Below, piece after piece: positions 41,086 to 49,677 of a DNA stretch of 64,000 bases. The notes under the pieces are model-generated. The model did no database searches and was not told the DNA's origin. It saw only the letters and a program-made list of their open reading frames with translations. The position numbers and the translations under genes are program-made. The stretch is from NCBI GenBank assembly GCA_951828385.1, contig OX639973.1, forward strand, positions 4,951,200-5,015,199, written 5' to 3'. The DNA comes from an uncultured Poribacteria bacterium (GTDB taxonomy: Bacteria; Poribacteria; WGA-4E; WGA-3G). How positions within the stretch are numbered: the stretch's first letter is position 1; each line of letters opens with the position of its first letter.

Positions 41086-41104
41086 GATAATGAGATTCGT
41101 TATC
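41086..41104. promoter_or_regulatory. Fur-box-like operator 1
   Basis: GATAATGAGATTCGTTATC matches 16 of 19 positions of the classic Fur consensus GATAATGATAATCATTATC. It lies just after the -10 of P2, so bound Fur would block initiation. Confidence 0.7.
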
Positions 41105-41169
41105 AATTTTTCAGAGGCATGACCTCGCATAAACATTCGGATTTCACGCTATACAAACAACTAAAATAT

Positions 41170-41188
41170 GATAATGAGTCTCAATATC
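41170..41188. promoter_or_regulatory. Fur-box-like operator 2
   Basis: GATAATGAGTCTCAATATC matches about 15 of 19 Fur-consensus positions and lies 18 nt before the preferred start codon of the porin gene. The overlap with the longer frame's start argues against that start. Confidence 0.6.
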
Positions 41189-41206
41189 ATATTTTTTGTA
41201 AATTCT

Positions 41207-42454
41207 ATGAAAAAACAACTGGTTCTCCTCACTATTTGCGGGCTGTTTACCTTACTCAATATTGGTGCTATCGCTGAATCAAACCCGTTCTCGGTCTCCG
41301 GATACGGCGTGATTCACTACGCACACTTCGATTGGGAACTTGATCCTGACAGACGCGCCGCGATTGACGTGGAACGTTTTGTCATCGCGCCAAAATACCG
41401 TATCAACGATACCATCCGACTTGAATCGGAACTCGAATTTGAACACGGTGGGACCGGCAGCACGATGGAATTTGACAAATTTGAAGAGTTCGGAGAATTT
41501 GAGACAGAGATTGAAAAGGGTGGCGAGGTGATTGTCGAAAAACTCGCTGCTGTCTTCTCCTTCCAGCCATCTTTCAACCTCCGCGTTGGACACATCATCG
41601 TTCCGGTAGGTCTCGTTGCGAAACGGCACCGACCCCAACACTACTTCACAACAACCCGTCCCGAAGCAGAGACACACCTTATTCCAACGATCTGGCACGA
41701 AACTGGTGTTGAACTTTTCGGTTCACTCGGTTCGCTGAACTATCAAGCACAAATTGTCAATGGATTGGATTCAACCGGTTTCAGTTCGCGGCACTGGATC
41801 GTTCGCGGACACCAACTGCGATTTGAAACTATAAACGCCGAGGCTCCCGCGTTCGTCGGACGACTCGATTATGTGTTTAACGAAAACGCAACCGTCGGTA
41901 TCTCTGGTTATTATGGAGACACCGCGGCAAACCGTCCGAAACCCGATGTAGATTTCGATGCACACGTCGGGATTGTCAGCCTTCACGGATTTTACGAGGC
42001 GAATGCCGTGAAAGTTCGAGGATTGTTCCTCTGGGGAGCACTCCAAAACGCTGATCGGCTCTCTAAAGTCAACCGGACCCTCTCCAATAACCTCAATGTG
42101 AAACGGACACCGATAGGCAGTTCAGCCCTCGGTTGGTCCATTGAAGCAGGCTATGATATTTTATCATTTTTCAAGCAACCCAATAACAGCACGGACCGCC
42201 ACAACCTGAAGGACACATCTCCAGATAAGGTTTTGGATGTCTTCGCGCGTTACGACTATTATGATACGATGGCGAGCGTTGAAGGGATTATCTTCGACAA
42301 TCCGCGGTGGCAGAGAAGTACATGGACTTTCGGGATTAACTACCACGTTCATCCGAAGGTGGTTTTCAAGAGTCACTACTCACTCCGACGCTTAGCAACA
42401 AAGGATAAAAACAGGGAAAATACCTTCGCACTCGGCTTCGGTTTTCAATATTGA
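41207..42454 (+). CDS. Outer-membrane porin-like beta-barrel protein
   Basis: From ATG 41207 the protein has 415 residues with a signal peptide (MKKQLVLLTICGLFTLLNIG). Amphipathic strands fill the rest (FSVSGYGVIHYAHFDW, LNYQAQIVNGLDS, WTFGINYHVHPKVVFKSHYS) and the C-terminus LGFGFQY ends in an aromatic residue, as in outer-membrane barrels. It resembles phosphate-selective-porin-type proteins found in FCB/PVC genomes. Two promoters and two Fur-box-like sites suggest iron control. Substrate unknown; it may feed iron complexes or organic ligands to the adjacent island. Confidence 0.78.
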   Translation: MKKQLVLLTICGLFTLLNIGAIAESNPFSVSGYGVIHYAHFDWELDPDRRAAIDVERFVIAPKYRINDTIRLESELEFEHGGTGSTMEFDKFEEFGEFETEIEKGGEVIVEKLAAVFSFQPSFNLRVGHIIVPVGLVAKRHRPQHYFTTTRPEAETHLIPTIWHETGVELFGSLGSLNYQAQIVNGLDSTGFSSRHWIVRGHQLRFETINAEAPAFVGRLDYVFNENATVGISGYYGDTAANRPKPDVDFDAHVGIVSLHGFYEANAVKVRGLFLWGALQNADRLSKVNRTLSNNLNVKRTPIGSSALGWSIEAGYDILSFFKQPNNSTDRHNLKDTSPDKVLDVFARYDYYDTMASVEGIIFDNPRWQRSTWTFGINYHVHPKVVFKSHYSLRRLATKDKNRENTFALGFGFQY

Positions 42455-42587
42455 TAACAATTGTCAGTCGTCAGTACGATTTTTTTCTCCAAAAAAAATC
42501 TTTCAGTTTGCCTTGCAGTGAGAGTTACAAGAGGTTCTTGGAAATCCCAACGCCTCTTTCTGAAAACTGGTAACTGGTAACTATTCC
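42455..42587. repeat. Intergenic inverted repeat (TTGTCAG arms)
   Basis: CAATTGTCAGTCGTCAGTAC with the hairpin GATTTTTTTCTCCAAAAAAAATC on the left pairs with CTGAAAACTGGTAACTGGTAAC on the right. It separates the porin and imelysin genes. Confidence 0.5.
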
Positions 42588-42599
42588 ATGGAGATTTTT

Positions 42600-43727
42600 A
42601 TGAAACTTTATAAGATTTGGACACTTTTTGACGCAGCTTGCAAGTCAAAACTTGCTATAGGAATGTGTTGTTTGCTACTTGCATCCGCTTTTATTGTCGG
42701 ATGTGGGAGGGACGATGAAACAGACGAATCTGGCGATGCGCAGGGCGAGGCTTTTGATGCAAGCACTATGCTCAACGATTTTGCCAATACCGTTGTATTA
42801 GCCACCTACACTGAATTAGATAGCAAAGCAGGCGAACTCTTGACCGCTGTCAAAGCGTTGGCAGCGGATACCTCGCAAGCAAACCTTCAAAAAGCGCAAC
42901 AGGCGTGGAAAGCGACCCGAAAACCGTGGGAACAGAGCGAATCGTTCTTATTCGGGCCCGTGGATACGCAAGGGCTTGATCCAGCATTAGATAGCTGGCC
43001 CGTCGATCACGTCAATCTACAATCTGTTTTGGATAGTAACGCCGCCTTAACAGTCGATTTTGTCAGCGGTTTAGAAGATACACAGAAAGGTTTTCACACC
43101 ATTGAGTTCTTGCTGTTCCGTGATGGCGACCAACGCAAAGCATCGGATATAACTGATCGTGAATTGGAGTACCTCGTTTCGACAACAGAGAACCTTAAAG
43201 AGAGTACTTCTCAACTACGGTTGGCATGGGCACCAGAGGGCGAAAATTTCAGTAACATCGTCGCGCAAGCCGGCGCGGGCAGTACTGTCTATCCGTCGCA
43301 GAACGCCGCAGTGCAAGAGATGATCAACGGTATGATTGTCATCGCCGACGAAGTCGCAAACGGCAAAATTTCTGACCCTTACAACGAATCGGACACGACC
43401 CTTGTTGAATCTCAATTTAGTTTCAACTCCATCTCAGATTTCCAAGACAATATCCGGGGGATTCAGAACGTCTATATAGGGAAATTTATAACTGATGGGC
43501 AAGGACTCAACGAATTCGTGAATAGTAAGGATGCAGATTTAGATGCTCGCTTCCAGCAGGAGGTGCAGGCAGCAATTGACGCTATCGGCGCGATTCCAGA
43601 CCCGTTTCGCGATTCGATTACTGCAAACCGCGGTGCTGTCCAAATCGCGATTGATGCTGTCAGCAAGGTACAACAGACGCTTGAACAGGATATACTCCCG
43701 CTCGTTCAATCGAGTGAGTTCAATTAA
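42600..43727 (+). CDS. Imelysin (IrpA/EfeO-like) lipoprotein
   Basis: From ATG 42600 (GGAG 7 nt upstream) the protein has 375 residues with lipobox AFIVGC. The imelysin domain is recognised by the GxHxxE motif in KGFHTIEFLLF, by WEQSESFLFGPVDTQGLDPALDSWP, and by QNAAVQEMINGMIVIADEVANGKI. Imelysin-type proteins are induced by iron limitation and act in iron uptake near the outer membrane or periplasm. The DUF1111 gene downstream is a usual neighbour. The stop codon overlaps a target duplication of a MITE. Confidence 0.92.
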   Translation: MKLYKIWTLFDAACKSKLAIGMCCLLLASAFIVGCGRDDETDESGDAQGEAFDASTMLNDFANTVVLATYTELDSKAGELLTAVKALAADTSQANLQKAQQAWKATRKPWEQSESFLFGPVDTQGLDPALDSWPVDHVNLQSVLDSNAALTVDFVSGLEDTQKGFHTIEFLLFRDGDQRKASDITDRELEYLVSTTENLKESTSQLRLAWAPEGENFSNIVAQAGAGSTVYPSQNAAVQEMINGMIVIADEVANGKISDPYNESDTTLVESQFSFNSISDFQDNIRGIQNVYIGKFITDGQGLNEFVNSKDADLDARFQQEVQAAIDAIGAIPDPFRDSITANRGAVQIAIDAVSKVQQTLEQDILPLVQSSEFN

Positions 43728-43729
43728 TA

Positions 43730-43915
43730 TAGGACTTACGCATACTGCTCTTTTGTAGCACAAACTTCCCAGTTTGTGTCACCAGAACGCTGTGTTTTCT
43801 TACGCATACTGCTCTTTTGTAGCACAAACTTCCCAGTTTGTGTCACTAGAACGCTGTGTTTTCCGAAAATTCTCATCTAACAGAACGGGCTGCAGTCAAA
43901 ATTGCGTAAATCCTA
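43730..43915. repeat. MITE family 2, copy 3 (186 bp, with internal 64-bp duplication)
   Basis: The ends TAGGACTTACGCA and TGCGTAAATCCTA are inverted repeats, flanked by TAATA (43725-43729 and 43916-43920). The internal unit starting CTTACGCATACTGCTC is tandemly duplicated (43735-43798 and 43799-43862), each with one TGTAGCACAAACTTCCCAGT hairpin module. The left duplication contains the imelysin stop codon. Confidence 0.9.
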
Positions 43916-43916
43916 T

Positions 43917-44020
43917 AATAGTAGTAGGCACGCGCCACCGTGCCGTAAACATAATAGTAGTGGGCATGCTCCGTCGTGCCGTAAACCTAAAGTAGTAGGC
44001 ACGCGCCACCGTGCCGTTCC
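43917..44020. repeat. Three tandem GTAGTAGGCACGCGCCACCG units
   Basis: A unit of about 33 bp with the palindrome GGCACG..CGTGCC occurs three times (one unit reads GGGCATGCTCCGTCGTGCC). Single copies lie at 48432-48460 and 58472-58498. It forms the leader of the DUF1111 gene. Confidence 0.8.
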
Positions 44021-44031
44021 ACAATCTAAAA

Positions 44032-45432
44032 ATGAGACATTTTCAGAGTCTACTATACTTCACAATCTTGGCGACAATTTTACTGACCGCCTGCAGTTCA
44101 GAATCTCCAGTGACTGTAGAATCTACACCGGTATTTTCGACAAGCGAACTTTCCGGGGGTGAGACGACTGTCTTTGATGCGTCAAGCCACGCCTTCTCAA
44201 TCCCTGCTCCGAATCTTTCGCCAGCAGCACTTGAAAAACACCTAAAAGGCGATGTCGAATTTGAGGCTGTCTTTGTGACAGCACCCGCTGTCGTAAACCC
44301 TGGACTCGGACCGATCTACAACAATGTTTCCTGCATCAACTGCCATTCCCGTGATGGTCGCGGACGACCACCGGATGCTGACGAAGGACTGGTGTCACTA
44401 CTCTTCAGGCTTAGCCTCCCGAAGACAGAAGATGCCATGGACGGGAAGCCACCGATTCCGGTGCCAGGGTTCGGTACACAACTCAACAACCGTGCGATTG
44501 TCAACGCAAATCCAGAAGGTAAAATCAAGATTGACTATACTGAGCAGACACTGACAACAGAAGATGGAACGCGTGTGCATCTACGCTACCCGAACTATAC
44601 ATTGACTGAAACCTATCAACCGCTACCGGAAGAGGTCGAAGTATCACCACGCGTCGCACCCGTTGTCTTTGGACTCGGTTTGCTCGAAGCGATTCCTGAA
44701 AACGCTATCCTCGCGTATGCAGACGAGGCAGACGCAGACGGAGACGGCATATCGGGTAAACCCAACTTTGTCTGGAATGTCGTGGAACAGCGTTACACTT
44801 TAGGACGCTTCGGATGGAAAGCGAACCAACCGACACTGCTTCAGCAGGTTGCAGCGGCGTATCACGATGATATGGGGATAACGACCTCACTGTTCCGAAC
44901 GGAAAATTCGGCAGGGCAACCGCAACTTACTGCACACAGTGCAACACCAGAAATCAGTGACGAGATTTTAGAGGTGGTAACCTTCTACGTCCAGACGTTG
45001 GCGGTGCCAGCGCGACGCAACGTTGAGGACCCACAGGTTGAACAAGGTGAGCAACTTTTCGCCAAAGCGCAATGCGCCAGTTGCCATGTGCCGACGCTAA
45101 GAACCGGCGTTTTAGCCGGTGTCCCCTCGGTTAGCAATCAGACAATACATCCGTACACGGATCTGTTATTGCACGATATGGGACCCGACTTAGCGGACAA
45201 TCGTCCCGATTTTCATGCCAATGGTAGCGAATGGCGGACCCCACCCTTGTGGGGCATTGGTTTGGTGAAAAGGGTTAACGGGCATACCAACTTCCTCCAT
45301 GATGGCAGAGCGCGGAACCTCATGGAAGCAATCCTCTGGCATGGTGGCGAGGCGGAAGCCTCACGACAAGCTGTTGAACAGATGTCAAAAACCGAACGCG
45401 ACGCGCTCATCGCGTTCTTAGAGTCGTTATAA
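44032..45432 (+). CDS. Di-heme oxidoreductase (DUF1111) lipoprotein
   Basis: From ATG 44032 the protein has 466 residues with lipobox LLTACSS. Two heme-c motifs are visible: CINCHSRDGRG (about residue 100) and CASCHVP (about 345), plus GLGLLEAIPENAIL and PLWGIGLV that typify DUF1111 di-heme proteins. Such cytochromes sit next to imelysin genes and are thought to change the redox state of iron at the cell surface. It follows the imelysin gene across a MITE. Confidence 0.92.
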   Translation: MRHFQSLLYFTILATILLTACSSESPVTVESTPVFSTSELSGGETTVFDASSHAFSIPAPNLSPAALEKHLKGDVEFEAVFVTAPAVVNPGLGPIYNNVSCINCHSRDGRGRPPDADEGLVSLLFRLSLPKTEDAMDGKPPIPVPGFGTQLNNRAIVNANPEGKIKIDYTEQTLTTEDGTRVHLRYPNYTLTETYQPLPEEVEVSPRVAPVVFGLGLLEAIPENAILAYADEADADGDGISGKPNFVWNVVEQRYTLGRFGWKANQPTLLQQVAAAYHDDMGITTSLFRTENSAGQPQLTAHSATPEISDEILEVVTFYVQTLAVPARRNVEDPQVEQGEQLFAKAQCASCHVPTLRTGVLAGVPSVSNQTIHPYTDLLLHDMGPDLADNRPDFHANGSEWRTPPLWGIGLVKRVNGHTNFLHDGRARNLMEAILWHGGEAEASRQAVEQMSKTERDALIAFLESL

Positions 45433-45536
45433 AAGTAAAACGCATAATAACCCGTAGGGCGAATTTCTATATCTACCTACTACGGGGTGTTGAATCAAGT
45501 CAGCGGGGAATAGGATACCCCGCCTTACCATATTTT

Positions 45537-45555
45537 GATAATGAGTTTCATTTTC
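45537..45555. promoter_or_regulatory. Fur-box-like operator upstream of the monooxygenase gene
   Basis: GATAATGAGTTTCATTTTC matches about 15 of 19 Fur-consensus positions, 26 nt before the start codon at 45581. Confidence 0.6.
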
Positions 45556-45580
45556 AAATTAAATTATTAAGGAGAAGTTT

Positions 45581-45937
45581 ATGATAACCGTTGCAAATCG
45601 AATTTATGTCGCACCAGAGTATCAGGACGAATTTGAGGAACGTTTCCGAAACCGCGCCCGTCTTGTTGATGGAATGCCGGGATTCATCTCTAATCAAGTC
45701 CTCCGTCCTGTCAATGACGGCGATCCGTATGTTGTTTTCACACTCTGGGAATCGCGAAAGGATTTTGAAAACTGGGTAGAATCTGAGGAATTCCGTAAAG
45801 GACATGCACAGTCCGGCACATTACCGAAAGAAGCATTTACGCAATCAAACAAACTCGAACTTCACGAGGTATTTCTCGATTCCGCTCGGTCAGACCTGAA
45901 AGAGGAACCCCGCGGGGGGCCATTCAAGGTTCACTAA
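45581..45937 (+). CDS. IsdG/HmoB-like antibiotic-biosynthesis-type monooxygenase (heme-degrading candidate)
   Basis: The 118-residue protein begins MITVANRIYVAPEYQDEFEE and contains MPGFISNQVLRPVNDGDPYVVFTLWESRKDF and a His in RKGHAQSG, the ABM-fold pattern of heme-degrading monooxygenases (Asn near the N-terminus, Trp, His). Such enzymes open the heme ring and release iron. AAGGAG at 45569 supports the start. The Fur-box-like site upstream and the TonB/HmuY/HmuTV genes downstream support this role. Confidence 0.85.
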   Translation: MITVANRIYVAPEYQDEFEERFRNRARLVDGMPGFISNQVLRPVNDGDPYVVFTLWESRKDFENWVESEEFRKGHAQSGTLPKEAFTQSNKLELHEVFLDSARSDLKEEPRGGPFKVH

Positions 45938-46237
45938 AGTAAAAAAGTAGCAGAAAAAGCGACGCAAGAAACAGGACATGCTCCCAACTGCCCATTGTTA
46001 GCGACTGTCCACGTTTCTGAGGAAAATCAACACATGTCGATTGCGAACCGACAGCGTTTCGCGTTTCGCGGGCTGCTCACGCTTGTTTATTGAAGCGTTT
46101 CGTACCCGATGCCTTTTCTGCCTTAATTAGAATACGCGGTTAACGTTGGAATTGTCAAGAGAATTCGGACTCGGATCCTTAACCCTTGCTATCTTCTTTA
46201 TCTGGCGAGCCTTCTAACAAATTCAAGAGGAAAAATT

Positions 46238-48202
46238 ATGATTTCAAATACGAAAATTTGGATTTTGCGGGTAATAATCAACCTTGTATTCGGATTGCTT
46301 CTATTGGCAATATTGAGTTCGGCAGAGAGCGAAAACGACATATCCGAAACCGGTTCTGCCGTGGAATTAGAGCCTGTTGTGGTGACAGCGACAAGGACAC
46401 CACAACATCTGAAAGATACACCCGTTATTACAAATCTCATTACGCGTGCAGAGATTGAAGCAACCGGAGCAGAGAACGTCGGAGAAGTACTTGAACATAC
46501 GGCAGGTATCATTATCCACCGTGATGGACATGGCGACGGTGTACAACTCCAAGGGCTTGACTCTGAGTACGTGCTAATTCTCGTGGATGGCGAACCGCAA
46601 GTCGGGCGCATTGCTGGCAAACTTGACATGGCGCGACTTGCTATTGAAAACGTTGAACGCATAGAAATCGTCAAAGGTGCAACCGCTTCTCTCTTCGGCA
46701 ATGCCGCACTCGGCGGCGTTATTAACATCATTACCCGTAAAGCGACTTCACCCTTCTCAGTACAGGTCTCCCAGACTTTTGAGCAAAACAGCACGTTTGA
46801 TAGCCGAGGCACTCTTGAATTACAACGCGATAAACTTAACGCCCTTTTAACACTGAGTAGGAACCACCGCAGTCCTATTGATTTAGACACTTCGGATATC
46901 ACAACGACAATTGACGGTTATGCCAATGTAACGGGTTCCGCGCGGACGGAATATCAACTCACACCAGCGACAAGTCTACTATTTTCCGGACAATACTTCA
47001 CGCAGGATCAGGAGGGAATAAGTGAAAGCGGTCCCACTGTTTTTGACAGACTCGGCGACCTCGAAAACTTTAGTGGGAGTTTGGGAATAGAACATGAATT
47101 CGCTGATGCTACTTTACTAACCGGAAAAATCTATGTAACCCGATACGACGATGAATCGACCGTAATCAATAGAGAGACAACAGCGGTAGACTCCCGAAAC
47201 CTCAACATCCAAGACCTTGTCAAGGGCGAAGCGCAGTTTGACACAACGCTCTGGCGGAAACATCAAATAACCCTCGGTGGCGAGGTCGTTCTTGAAAATC
47301 TCCAATCTCAGCGGATTACAGGCGGGGAACGTGGAATTCTGACCAACGCTCTCTTTGTGCAGGACGAATTCCGTCCGATCTCTGCATTCGCACTCGTCAT
47401 TGGTGGACGTTTAGACAATCACTCCGAATTCGGTACGCATTTCAGTCCAAAGTTAAGCACGCTGTATCGAATGACCGACAACCTTCGGGTTCGTGCCTCG
47501 TATGGGCAAGGCTTCCGCGCACCAGATTTCAAAAACCTCTATCTCGACTTCACAAATGTGACATCCGGCTACCAAGTATTAGGCAATCCGAGCCTTCAAC
47601 CTGAATCCTCACACAGCTGGAATCTGGGACTGGAATATGAGATATTCAACGGTTTGCTTGGCAGAATCCACCTGTATCGCAACGACCTGCACAATTTGAT
47701 TGAAGCCGAGCGTATCGGACAGAGCGCGGCGGGTGGAAGCAAATTTGAATACCAAAACATCAGTAGAGCGTTCACAGAGGGCGTTGATGTTGAAGCCGTT
47801 ATCGGAAGTATGGGTGGATTTACCTCAACCCTCGGTTACGCTTATCTCCGGGGCGCGGATAAGAAGACTGGATTGGCATTGCTGAACCGTTCAACACACA
47901 GCGGCACACTTAAATTAGCATACCTACATGCCAATAGCGGCTTTCACGTTGACTTACGCGGACGCTACGCCAGTCCTTGGGGATTCTTTGATGATGGCGA
48001 CAAAGTACTTGAACCCGAAGAATTGGCACCGAGTTATTGGGTCTGGAACCTTCGCGCTTCAAAAACTCTTTTTAAGATATTTAAAGCCTCGATCGGATGC
48101 AATAATATCTTTGATTTCAAAATTCCTACATTTTACACGTTCACCGGGCGTTCTTTTTATGGCGGCCTCGCTTTAACCTATTATAGTGAAGCCCATAAAT
48201 AA
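46238..48202 (+). CDS. TonB-dependent outer-membrane receptor (iron/heme uptake)
   Basis: The 654-residue protein has a signal peptide, a TonB-box-like ELEPVVVTATRTPQHL, a plug domain (VLIDGEPQ-like VLILVDGEPQVGR, IEIVKGATASLFGNAALGGV) and a barrel ending VRASYGQGFRAPDFKNLYLDF... and FYGGLALTY. It imports iron complexes or heme across the outer membrane. AAGAGGAAAA upstream at 46226 is the ribosome site. The natural C-terminal end has been replaced: the last residues YSEAHK and the stop are encoded by MITE copy E. No Fur box was seen directly upstream. Confidence 0.92.
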   Translation: MISNTKIWILRVIINLVFGLLLLAILSSAESENDISETGSAVELEPVVVTATRTPQHLKDTPVITNLITRAEIEATGAENVGEVLEHTAGIIIHRDGHGDGVQLQGLDSEYVLILVDGEPQVGRIAGKLDMARLAIENVERIEIVKGATASLFGNAALGGVINIITRKATSPFSVQVSQTFEQNSTFDSRGTLELQRDKLNALLTLSRNHRSPIDLDTSDITTTIDGYANVTGSARTEYQLTPATSLLFSGQYFTQDQEGISESGPTVFDRLGDLENFSGSLGIEHEFADATLLTGKIYVTRYDDESTVINRETTAVDSRNLNIQDLVKGEAQFDTTLWRKHQITLGGEVVLENLQSQRITGGERGILTNALFVQDEFRPISAFALVIGGRLDNHSEFGTHFSPKLSTLYRMTDNLRVRASYGQGFRAPDFKNLYLDFTNVTSGYQVLGNPSLQPESSHSWNLGLEYEIFNGLLGRIHLYRNDLHNLIEAERIGQSAAGGSKFEYQNISRAFTEGVDVEAVIGSMGGFTSTLGYAYLRGADKKTGLALLNRSTHSGTLKLAYLHANSGFHVDLRGRYASPWGFFDDGDKVLEPEELAPSYWVWNLRASKTLFKIFKASIGCNNIFDFKIPTFYTFTGRSFYGGLALTYYSEAHK

Positions 48203-48307
48203 GTCGACATCTTTGTAGCATAAACTTCCAGTTTGTGCCAGTCTGAATGCCTGTCATAGGCATTCAGACTGTTTGAGAGTGCACAATTAATTATAGGTCT
48301 TACTATA
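48182..48307. repeat. MITE family 1, copy E (126 bp) at the receptor's 3' end
   Basis: The ends TATAGTGAAGCCCATAAATA and GGTCTTACTATA mark this copy. Its first 21 bases are translated as the receptor's last residues. The core has one CATAAACTTCCAGTTTGTG module and a CAGTCTGAATGCC..GGCATTCAGACTG hairpin. Confidence 0.9.
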
Positions 48308-48330
48308 ACACGCGAAAGGATACACAAGGC

Positions 48331-48431
48331 ATGATACGGTTTATATGTTACACAACCTTACTGTTAGTTTTCACCGTCAGCACTGCTGTCCTCACAGCGT
48401 CTGCTGAACTTTATCAATACACCGAAATTAA
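48331..48431 (+). pseudogene. Orphan signal peptide: truncated secreted-protein gene
   Basis: ATG 48331 after GAAAGGA starts a clear signal peptide (MIRFICYTTLLLVFTVSTAV with LTASAE cleavage region). After only about 33 residues the frame runs into the GGCATG..CGTGCC palindromic repeat at 48432 and then reads through the next gene out of frame. The mature part appears lost to a repeat-mediated event. Confidence 0.55.
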
Positions 48432-48470
48432 AGTAGTAGGCATGCTCCGTCGTGCCGTAAGGAGACTAAA

Positions 48471-48701
48471 ATGGGTTACAAAGCAGAATTTTTATCACAA
48501 ACCGAGGTATGCGCCATCTATCAATGCCTTGATGGACATATCCACCTGAAATATCGCACTTTAGACATCGCGATGGATGCTTGCGATTTCCACCAAGTTG
48601 CTGAAGTTTTTGTCGAAGCACTACGGGTTTTACAAAAGGTCGAAGAACCCGTAACCGAAGAAATCGATCTGAAAAACATGGATACGCTCGTGAAAGTTTA
48701 A
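48471..48701 (+). CDS. Small conserved-looking protein in the heme island
   Basis: The 76-residue protein has a good ribosome site (AAGGAG at 48458). It begins MGYKAEFLSQTEVCAIYQCL and has the phrase DGHIHLKYRTLDIAMDACDF; the Cys/His arrangement could bind a metal. It recalls short uncharacterised Bacteroidetes-type proteins, but no family can be named with confidence. Location between the TonB receptor and the HmuY-like lipoprotein suggests a role in iron handling. Confidence 0.65.
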   Translation: MGYKAEFLSQTEVCAIYQCLDGHIHLKYRTLDIAMDACDFHQVAEVFVEALRVLQKVEEPVTEEIDLKNMDTLVKV

Positions 48702-48784
48702 CCCAGCGTGTCAGAAAATCACCGATTTAATCTTGTAAAAAGATAGGCACAGCACTTGTGCCGCTACTTGACAGGAGAGCTAGC

Positions 48785-49471
48785 ATGGAAAACATCAGAA
48801 GTTTTGTCAATCAACACGCCACCGTCTCTCTTATGCTAATACTCGGCGTTGTTATCCTTTTCAGTTTCGGTTGTGGTCCCGTTGGTGAAGAAGACATTGA
48901 AAAACTGCTTCAGCCAGAGGAAACCGCCGACACGACACCGCCGGTGCCGACGGATACTGAGGCAACAGTCGAAGACCCCGTCGGACTTGAAACACTAACG
49001 TTCACGATTGACGCGACGAATAGAGAGGCGTGGGTATATTTCTCTTTCGCCACCGGGGACGTTGTTGAGGTGGAAGATGCCGAAAATTCGGATGCGTGGG
49101 ATATCGGTTTTCAGATAACGAAAGTCAAACTTAACGGAGGTATCAGCGGACCAGGAATGGGCAGTGTCGTCATGCTCACCGAGACAACTTTTGAGGCAGT
49201 GACAGCTGCCCCAGCAGACGGATACAAGGCTGATACGGAAGACACCCTTGCTATCGTTCCGCAAAGTGAGAAAGGGTGGTACATCTACACCGGACCCCCA
49301 ACACATTGGATCCTGCCCTTAGAAGATCGCGTGTTTGTGATAAAAGCCGCAGATGGAACGTTCGCCAAAGTCCAATTTGTCGGATATTACAAAGACAACG
49401 AAAACAAGGAAGATAGTGGTTTTGTGACCTTTGAATACGTCCATCAGCCGGACGGAAGTTCTAATTTTTAA
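48785..49471 (+). CDS. HmuY-family heme-binding lipoprotein
   Basis: From ATG 48785 (AGGAG 9 nt upstream) the protein has 228 residues with lipobox LFSFGC. The mature domain shows the HmuY pattern: FTIDATNREAWVYFSFATGD, VEVEDAENSDAWDIGFQITK and, near the end, VFVIKAADGTFAKVQFVGYY. HmuY proteins hold heme at the cell surface and pass it to a TonB receptor such as the one encoded upstream. Residues binding heme cannot be assigned by eye. Confidence 0.85.
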   Translation: MENIRSFVNQHATVSLMLILGVVILFSFGCGPVGEEDIEKLLQPEETADTTPPVPTDTEATVEDPVGLETLTFTIDATNREAWVYFSFATGDVVEVEDAENSDAWDIGFQITKVKLNGGISGPGMGSVVMLTETTFEAVTAAPADGYKADTEDTLAIVPQSEKGWYIYTGPPTHWILPLEDRVFVIKAADGTFAKVQFVGYYKDNENKEDSGFVTFEYVHQPDGSSNF

Positions 49472-49677
49472 TGTACGCTCCCGCTTGAAGATCAAGACTT
49501 GTTATTAAAAATCTTATAGGGGGAACCGCTAAAAATACCCCTATCTATCGTCCATACAGAACAACTGAACAACGCGTTCATGAGCCATTGGGCATGGGAT
49601 ACCGTGCATCATAAATCTCCTAAAAAAGTTAAAACGGATTCTATGTCCAACGACTCATTTCTATAAGGGAGGAAACA

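Noticed and set aside
45938-46237. Possible small gene or RNA between the monooxygenase and receptor genes
   Set aside because: No frame with a ribosome site and no clear stem was found in this 300-nt stretch; it appears to be plain leader sequence.
49472-49677. Regulatory site upstream of hmuT
   Set aside because: No Fur-like palindrome or promoter of good quality was visible in this gap.
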